A DNA stretch of 64,000 nt. Origin: Copromyces sp. CBS 386.78 (lineage: Eukaryota > Ascomycota > Sordariomycetes > Sordariales > Sordariaceae). The notes under the pieces are model-generated. The model had not been told where the DNA came from. It saw nothing but the letters and a program-made list of their open reading frames with translations, and made no database searches. The DNA is taken from contig MU839087.1 in NCBI GenBank assembly GCA_030685235.1, positions 434,001 to 498,000 on the forward strand, given 5' to 3'. The position numbers were made by a program, and so were the translations under genes. Every line of letters starts with the position of its first letter. Positions within the stretch are counted from its first letter, which is position 1. Positions 58,745-64,000 of the stretch are shown piece after piece.

Positions 58745-60916
58745 TCACCTCTGCGGTTGTGGCTCACCAGCCAACAAAGCCGCAACAGTCCTAACCGCAC
58801 TCAACGGCTCTTCGCCGCCCTGGATTAGTTCGTCAAACAATGATGGGATCTGGGCTAACTGTCCGCGCTCATCGCATTTATGCCCTATTATTGTCATCTT
58901 GTCAGCAATTGATACACTTTCAGCCAGTGATGGGAATTGAAAGTACTCACACTTCCCCGGCAACGCCACAAAAACCCTGATATCGCTCCTGGCCTCGCCC
59001 GTCCAGTCGAATTCGATCTTCCACTGTACCCTCAGCGAGGACTTCTCCTCACTTCCCAGGCCACCACCGCCACCCGGGCCACCTAGTCCAGCTCCTAGTA
59101 GTAAGGGTATATCATAATCCACACTCGTCCTGCTCATATACGGCACCAGTTCCAGCTCGGGTATCTTCTTTCCATCTTGTTCTTCATCCTCTTCTGCCTC
59201 CTCCTCGTCCTCGCCTACTTGTTCATCCTCGTCATCACCACCATCGTCTCGAAGTGGTACCTTTTTCCTCTTTCCCATCCTCCTCCTCTTCTGCCTCATC
59301 TTACTCCTCTCCCTCCATCCTTGCACCATAGTCATCACGCCTTCCTTCCCCTCACCAAGTTCCCGTTCCAAAACGCACCAAGTTCCCGCTCGCTCTTTGG
59401 CTACGCGCACCCACTCGCCCATGGCCCAGCAGAGGACGCTGACGTTGTTGTGCATTGCTGAGCTCGCTTCCTCTTTTGGTTGTTTGACGATGCGCTCAAT
59501 CAGGGGGGCGAGCTCGGCGGCTGCGGTTGGTGGATGGAATAACGGCACGGAGAGGTTGGTGATGGCGTAAGTGCTCGTGTTGATGGTGATTTCGAGGCGG
59601 GCGGTGAAGGATTTGGAGGGGGTGGTGGCTGTTATGTGGTGTCTCTGGAGGAGGGGTTGTTGGCCTGCTGAAGGCGAGGTTGATGTTGTTGGTTCTGAAT
59701 CGGAGGAGTCTGAAGAGGTTGGCAGGAGCGGGAAAATAGCCGAGGTGAAAGTCAGTGGCGTGAAGACTTGGAGGTAGGGCAGCGCTTCGTCGGCTGTCAT
59801 GGGGAGGGGATGGTGGGATATTGGCGGTTTCTCGGCTTTCTCGTCGTCGGTGGTGGTAGGAAAAAGCGAGGGGAGATCGTCACCCATCGAGGGAGGTTTG
59901 CTGAAGGGGAGGAAGGCGATGGGGTGGAGAGCTGAGGAGAGCCACGAAGTTGCTGCGGCGGACGGATCCGGGTCTTTCTGTTCCTTGGGTGGGAGGACTC
60001 GTCGGCGCAGGAGGTCGAGGATCTCGATCGCGTTAGGGGGTGTGGATGGTTTCTGCTTTGAGAGGTGTGCTTGTCGGAGGCGCTCGTTTTCCTTGCTTGC
60101 GACGGCCAGGTCGCGCTCGAGCTCGGCCATCTCAGCGAGAAGAGAATCGCGCAATCGCTTCTTGTCTGCATCTGGGTCAGGTGGTTGTAGTCCGCGTAAC
60201 TCAGCCGTTGTGGGCTCCTGAGTCTCAGAAGTAAGCTCGGTTGTGGAGATGGGCGCCGATTCTTTGGAAGGCTTTCCTGGAACAAGTTGCGCTGCCTTGG
60301 CCGGCATGACGACGGGCGCACGCTTAGTAGGCGAGGAGCTCCTCAGTGTCTCGGCCAGTGCTTTGCTGCGCCTCGGTCTCTTAGACGGGGTATTGTGAAT
60401 ACCGGAAGGCGGAGTGCTGACAACTGGATCGGGATGTTCTGGTGTCGGCGGAAGGTCGGGTTCGGGAACGATTACTTTGGGCAGAACCCCGGGGACGGGC
60501 GATCGCTTCAGCCCTCGACCGCGGAAAGGGTTTAAAATGACTTCCTCGTCTTCGAGGGCGGGCGGCGGGAGAGGGCGCGGGTTCGGTCTTTCTGGAATTC
60601 TGGCGATTCCAAGTCTTCTGGCGGGAGATCGTAGCGGGCTGTCGTCGCGCGATTCGGATTGGGATCTGAGAGCCAGGCTTATACTCTCTCGTCGTTGTAA
60701 TACTTCCGGATTGTGCCTCTGAAGGCTTGCTCTTGTCGGGGATGCATAGGATGGACGCTTTGCGGATGTAACATTAGAGGACTCTGGGACAGGTGTGTCC
60801 TCTGGGGTGGTCTGGTTCGGTTGCTGGATTGTGGGAGCTTCGGGAGCTTCATCGGATGGAACTGGCACCGAGCTGCGCGGTGATGTTCTGCGCCGCTTGG
60901 GCGCTGGGTCCTCCAT
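58745..60916 (-). CDS. putative RWD-type inner kinetochore protein (CENP-O/P-like), uncertain
   Basis: Exons are probably 58951-60916 and 58745-58884, giving 701 aa. The intron 58885-58950 (GTGAGT, GCTGAC, AATAG) is 66 nt and open, and splicing joins ALPGK to WHKCDERGQ. The frame is open further upstream, but I start at MEDPAPKRRRTSP (60916). The N-terminal half is disordered, basic and SP-rich with the conserved-looking elements SPTRASLQRHNPE, GIHNTPSKRPRRSK and a short coiled coil (DSLLAEMAELERDLAVASKE). The C-terminal half has two beta-rich blocks (LQVFTPLTFTSAIF, LRVQWKIEFDWTGEARSDI) and ends IPSLFDELIQGG. That resembles the double-RWD fold of CENP-O/Mcm21 and CENP-P/Ctf19. The kinetochore assignment is inference from layout; the gene itself is clear. 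Confidence 0.7.
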   Translation of the reverse strand: MEDPAPKRRRTSPRSSVPVPSDEAPEAPTIQQPNQTTPEDTPVPESSNVTSAKRPSYASPTRASLQRHNPEVLQRRESISLALRSQSESRDDSPLRSPARRLGIARIPERPNPRPLPPPALEDEEVILNPFRGRGLKRSPVPGVLPKVIVPEPDLPPTPEHPDPVVSTPPSGIHNTPSKRPRRSKALAETLRSSSPTKRAPVVMPAKAAQLVPGKPSKESAPISTTELTSETQEPTTAELRGLQPPDPDADKKRLRDSLLAEMAELERDLAVASKENERLRQAHLSKQKPSTPPNAIEILDLLRRRVLPPKEQKDPDPSAAATSWLSSALHPIAFLPFSKPPSMGDDLPSLFPTTTDDEKAEKPPISHHPLPMTADEALPYLQVFTPLTFTSAIFPLLPTSSDSSDSEPTTSTSPSAGQQPLLQRHHITATTPSKSFTARLEITINTSTYAITNLSVPLFHPPTAAAELAPLIERIVKQPKEEASSAMHNNVSVLCWAMGEWVRVAKERAGTWCVLERELGEGKEGVMTMVQGWRERSKMRQKRRRMGKRKKVPLRDDGGDDEDEQVGEDEEEAEEDEEQDGKKIPELELVPYMSRTSVDYDIPLLLGAGLGGPGGGGGLGSEEKSSLRVQWKIEFDWTGEARSDIRVFVALPGKCEYFQFPSLAESVSIADKMTIIGHKCDERGQLAQIPSLFDELIQGGEEPLSAVRTVAALLAGEPQPQR

Positions 60917-61464
60917 CACGCGTTGTCGTCTTATTAGTTTGTGGTTTAGGATCGCGGCATCGTTCCAAACAGTCTTGGGCTTGTGGGCGCGTTTAAATCG
61001 CGTGCAGAGTCGGGTTCTGGCAAGCTCTCGTTTGTTGGACCAGCGGGTGTTTTTGTTTGGTTCACCAATTCGTAAGGTCAATGTTCGGTCATGTCAATTC
61101 GAGACACACGGGCCACATGTATGGTCGGCCTTGATGACTGCCAAGACTTTTGAACATGCTTCCCCAGGATGGTCCAAGCTTTCAAACACCATCAACTTCT
61201 TTCTTGCCCATGGCACGACTTGCAAGAATTCCTCAGACCATCTCGAAGTTGACGAGCAAGGCGTATTCACTGAGCAATACAAGATGACAAGTATTCAATA
61301 AAAGTCCCTGGTAGAAACGCGAAATCAGAAGAAACCGGACGAAAGTAGGCCCTGGGCAGACTGGGAGCGGATTGGGAAAGGATTTGCAAAAGAGCCAAAA
61401 AGAAACATCAACATGTCTATCAAACCTGAGTAAAAGCTGTCAAGAGGAGCAAAAATTGAAGGTG
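60917..61464. other. intergenic
   Basis: About 550 bp between the RWD-protein start and the first tRNA-Cys. It includes the T5 run (61452-61456 on the - strand) that terminates that tRNA. Nothing else was seen. Confidence 0.5.
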
Positions 61465-61536
61465 AGGACCGAACGCGAATTGAACGCATGACCGTTCGGA
61501 CTGCAGCCGAACGCTCTACCCCTGAGCTACCGGTCC
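61465..61536 (-). tRNA. tRNA-Cys (GCA), copy 1
   Basis: The 72-nt cloverleaf has a 7-bp acceptor stem starting GGACCGG, D arm GCTC...GAGC, anticodon loop CTGCAGT with GCA on a TTCGG/CCGAA stem, and T loop TTCAATT, with discriminator U. There is no intron. The T stem has a U-G wobble at the second pair. A TTTTT run follows 8 nt downstream as Pol III terminator. Confidence 0.95.
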
Positions 61537-61639
61537 TATTTGTTGCAAATTTGAGCTCTATGGGTCAAAATAAGCACAGCATTGTGATCGAGATGTCCAA
61601 AATGTCAAAATTTGAAGAATGACAAAAAAAGAAGTTGTG

Positions 61640-61711
61640 AGGACCGAACGCGAATTGAACGCGTGACCGTTCGGACTGCAGCCGAACGCTCTACCTCTGA
61701 GCTACCGGTCC
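61640..61711 (-). tRNA. tRNA-Cys (GCA), copy 2
   Basis: Same fold and anticodon as copy 1, differing at one D-loop base and one T-stem base (here a C-G pair). The 3' end is 103 bp upstream of the 5' end of copy 1 on the same strand. Its own T7 run (61624-61630) shows it is a separate Pol III unit. Confidence 0.95.
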
Positions 61712-63083
61712 CGAAGTTGTCAAGTGCCGCAAATCTTTTTCTCATATTGTCCTCTTGCGGTAGTGCAGCAACAACGCTGGCCTTTCAACAACATCAAGAC
61801 AAAGACATGAATGGAAACCAATGCTACAACACTCATTGATACTTGTATCAGGAAAAGTGTGCTTATAAGCCGCCCATTTTTCGGGGTTGAGCAAGCTATC
61901 CGGGAAGCTTCTCGTGGCAGACTGCATTGTTTCTTACTCAAAACAAAACGCGGTTTGATCGGCCTACCGAACTGAGCTTTGGGATAGTCTCTCGAGGACA
62001 TCTTGGTGGAGCACCCCTTTTTGATGTAAACAACCATCCTGGTCGACGGGAGCAGCTCTTCTCATGTGATGGACATACAATATCCTCGGTGTCGCCTCGA
62101 TTCTTTGAGGGAACGGACATCAACGGAAAACAGAGAAGATCGAACAAGTCAACAAGAACAACGTTTCGAGACAGACTGTTTGTGCGTTCCATAAAACAGC
62201 GTCGGCAACCTTTCTCCCGACACTGAGGAGACCGAAGCCGAGACAGGTTGACCGGAGTGCCAAGACGGCGAGTGGATATCGGCGAGTTCCGCGTTCAGTC
62301 CGAAAAGTGCGGGCAAAGCTGACCCACACCTTCCGTCACCTCGATCAGTCAGGCAATGTCAATGCGAAGGAATTGAATGACTTTTGCGGCGAGGTCACTT
62401 TGTTGTGCACCGCAGACCCAGGTCCCCTCGCCAACCGAGCGCAGTCGACCTCGCGATGGTTTGAAACCGAAGTTTTGGTGATGCAGCTGCTTCTTTGGCT
62501 GCCGCAGCTGCCTAGGAGCCGGCGAACTTTTCTCTATGGAACGGCTTCATCGTCAAGGATTTTAGCAAGCGACCAAAAAGGCGCGATTGAGTGGCGATGC
62601 GGGGGAAATTGGCGCTGAATGGAGGAAATCGAATTTTCTCTCTCGTCCCGCCTGCAGGTCCGCCCGCATGGGCATTGAATGGGATTCCGCGGCGGGCGCA
62701 ACAGTGGGGTCGTGTGCCTGCCTCGAGGGTTCGGGTTCAGGTTTTGAGACTGGAACCTTTTTTTTTTTTTTGCCTACAGGTCGCATATTTTTAAAACCTC
62801 GGGCCCTCTTCCTGTTCTCAAGGTTTTCGTCTGTATCCTGTCGCAAACCTACTTCCCGTACGTTTCCTGATCCCGTAGTGTTCTTAAAAGGCCGTCGTCT
62901 GCGTGAGCAATTCTTGCCTTCCAGCATCAATTGCTTTTTTTCCCGTCGACTCGCGACTTCCAGACTCTCGTACAACTTGCTTATCCGTACCGTCCTTATC
63001 AGGATTCCTTCGTCCCACGACCCCGCCACCCATTCCATACCAGTTACGTTTGCGGAACGATAAACGCAAGAACAGCCGTCAAA
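61712..63083. other. intergenic, phosphoribosyltransferase promoter and leader
   Basis: About 1.4 kb. A long T run at 62758-62771 and a pyrimidine-rich leader precede the start at 63084. No further gene could be supported. Confidence 0.45.
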
Positions 63084-63944
63084 ATGGTCGAGAAGCTTTA
63101 CGTTACCTACAACGATGTTAGTCTACTCCCGTCTCTTCAAACAAATCTGTCACGTTGACGCTGTGTGCCCGTTGCGCGCATTGTCCCGTTCGTCTTCGGC
63201 ACAAATTCAACAATAGTCAACAATGGTCAACAATGGTCAATGGCGCTAACAATGTCTTGTTTGAATTAGGTGCACAACCTGTGCCAGGAGGTCGCTCCTC
63301 AGATCCTCGAGACCTTCAACCCCCAGCTCATGATCGCCATTGGCGGTGGTGGCTACGTTCCCGCCCGTATCCTGCGTTCTTTCCTCAAGCGCCCCGGCTC
63401 TGCCAACATCCCCATCCAGGCCATTGGTCTTTCCCTCTACGAGTCTCTCGGCGACAACGTCGTTGAGGAGCCCGGTACCAAGGTTACCCGCACCCAGTGG
63501 CTCGACCTCACTGCCCTTGGTTCCATGAAGAACCTTGTTGGCAAGCGCATCCTCATCGTTGATGAGGTCGATGACACCCGCACCACCCTCGAGTATGCCG
63601 TCAAGGAGCTCCAGAAGGATGTCGAGGCTGCCCGTCAGGCCATCGGCGAAGGCGAGGAGACCCAGTTCGCCATCTTCGTCCTCCACGTAAGTTGCCTCCT
63701 TTTAGCAATGCACAAAAAAGTCCTGCAAATTGCAATTTTCTAACGTGCCTGCGATCAACAGAACAAGGACAAGCCCAAGAAGGGCACTCTTCCCGAGAAC
63801 GTCATCTCCCAGGGCCGCTACTTCGCCGCTCTCACCGTCGGTGACGAGTGGATCTGCTACCCTTGGGAGGCCGGCAACATTGAGGAGCACGACCGCAATG
63901 CTGCTGAGGCCAAGGCCAAGAAGGCTGCTGCCGCCCAGAACTAG
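63084..63944 (+). CDS. hypoxanthine/xanthine phosphoribosyltransferase-like protein
   Basis: Exons are 63084-63116, 63270-63686 and 63762-63944, giving 210 aa. The fold begins MVEKLYVTYND-VHNLCQEVA and has the glycine-rich loop LMIAIGGGGYVPARILRSFL. The PRPP-binding signature is VGKRILIVDEVDDTRTTLEY, and the C-terminal part contains the purine-contacting VGDEWICYPWEAG. This is the layout of fungal Hpt1/Xpt1-type purine salvage enzymes, which use PRPP to convert hypoxanthine, guanine or xanthine to nucleotides. Xanthine versus hypoxanthine/guanine preference cannot be read reliably. The protein ends in an Ala/Lys tail without a targeting signal, so it is likely cytosolic. Codon use is strongly C-biased, and intron 1 carries a short tandem repeat. 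Confidence 0.9.
63207..63240. repeat. 10-bp tandem repeat in intron
   Basis: TCAACAATGG (first copy ends in AG) repeats about 3.4 times within intron 1 of the phosphoribosyltransferase gene. Confidence 0.85.
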
Positions 63945-64000
63945 ACGGTAGACATCCGGCTAGGAAGAACACGAAACAAAAAAAGAGATACCCGGAGAAG

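Overview
This window is nuclear DNA of a filamentous ascomycete, most likely Neurospora or a close Sordariomycete relative. The genes have short introns (about 46-400 nt) with GTAAGT/GTACGT donors, CTAAC/CTGAC branch sites and C/TAG acceptors, and nuclear-type splicing machinery is present (a U6 snRNA gene). A 4.1 kb transposon is converted to TpA-rich, stop-riddled DNA in the way repeat-induced point mutation (RIP) does, while the single-copy DNA around it has normal GC. All exon borders below were placed by eye from splice consensus and reading-frame continuity; no alignment or search was run.

Layout. 1-1449 (-) is a 5'-terminal fragment of a PX-associated (PXB) domain protein. 3471-6183 (+) is a secreted ascorbate-oxidase-like multicopper oxidase with an unusual acidic, His-rich tail. 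7351-9084 (+) is a coiled-coil protein of unknown function and 10244-11506 (+) a peroxisome-type 3-ketoacyl-CoA thiolase. 12096-15322 (-) is a large dynamin-like, SLIP-GC-type GTPase. 16956-17099 (-) is a tiny Cys-rich protein. 20251-22778 (+) is a VWA-Hint protein, 23506-24602 (+) ribosomal protein eL13, and 25050-27369 (-) an armadillo-repeat SmgGDS-like protein.

27536-31681 is a dead PIF/Harbinger DNA transposon with 37-bp perfect terminal inverted repeats and a TTA target duplication. It carries a degraded DDE transposase on the + strand and a degraded Myb/SANT-like reading track on the - strand. A 353-bp solo LTR with a CTTAG target duplication is nested inside it and is not RIPed.

To the right lie mitochondrial ribosomal protein mL50 (-), a Cox14-like cytochrome oxidase assembly factor (+) and a His-rich conserved protein (-), then a 4.5 kb gene-poor stretch. 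A class-I DAHP synthase (+), a fragment of a ubiquitin-specific protease, a small secretory-pathway membrane protein (-) and U6 snRNA (+) follow. Next come an MFS multidrug transporter (-), an LRRC40-like leucine-rich-repeat protein (+), DPM3 (+), a putative RWD-type kinetochore protein (-), two tRNA-Cys genes (-) and a purine-type phosphoribosyltransferase (+).

The genes are mostly unrelated housekeeping functions: translation in cytosol and mitochondrion, splicing, respiration, aromatic amino-acid and purine metabolism, beta-oxidation and glycosylation. There is no metabolic cluster. The most notable material is the RIP-inactivated Harbinger element with its nested solo LTR, sitting 167 bp upstream of the SmgGDS-like start codon. 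Also notable are the Cys-rich microprotein, the VWA-Hint protein and the USP fragment.
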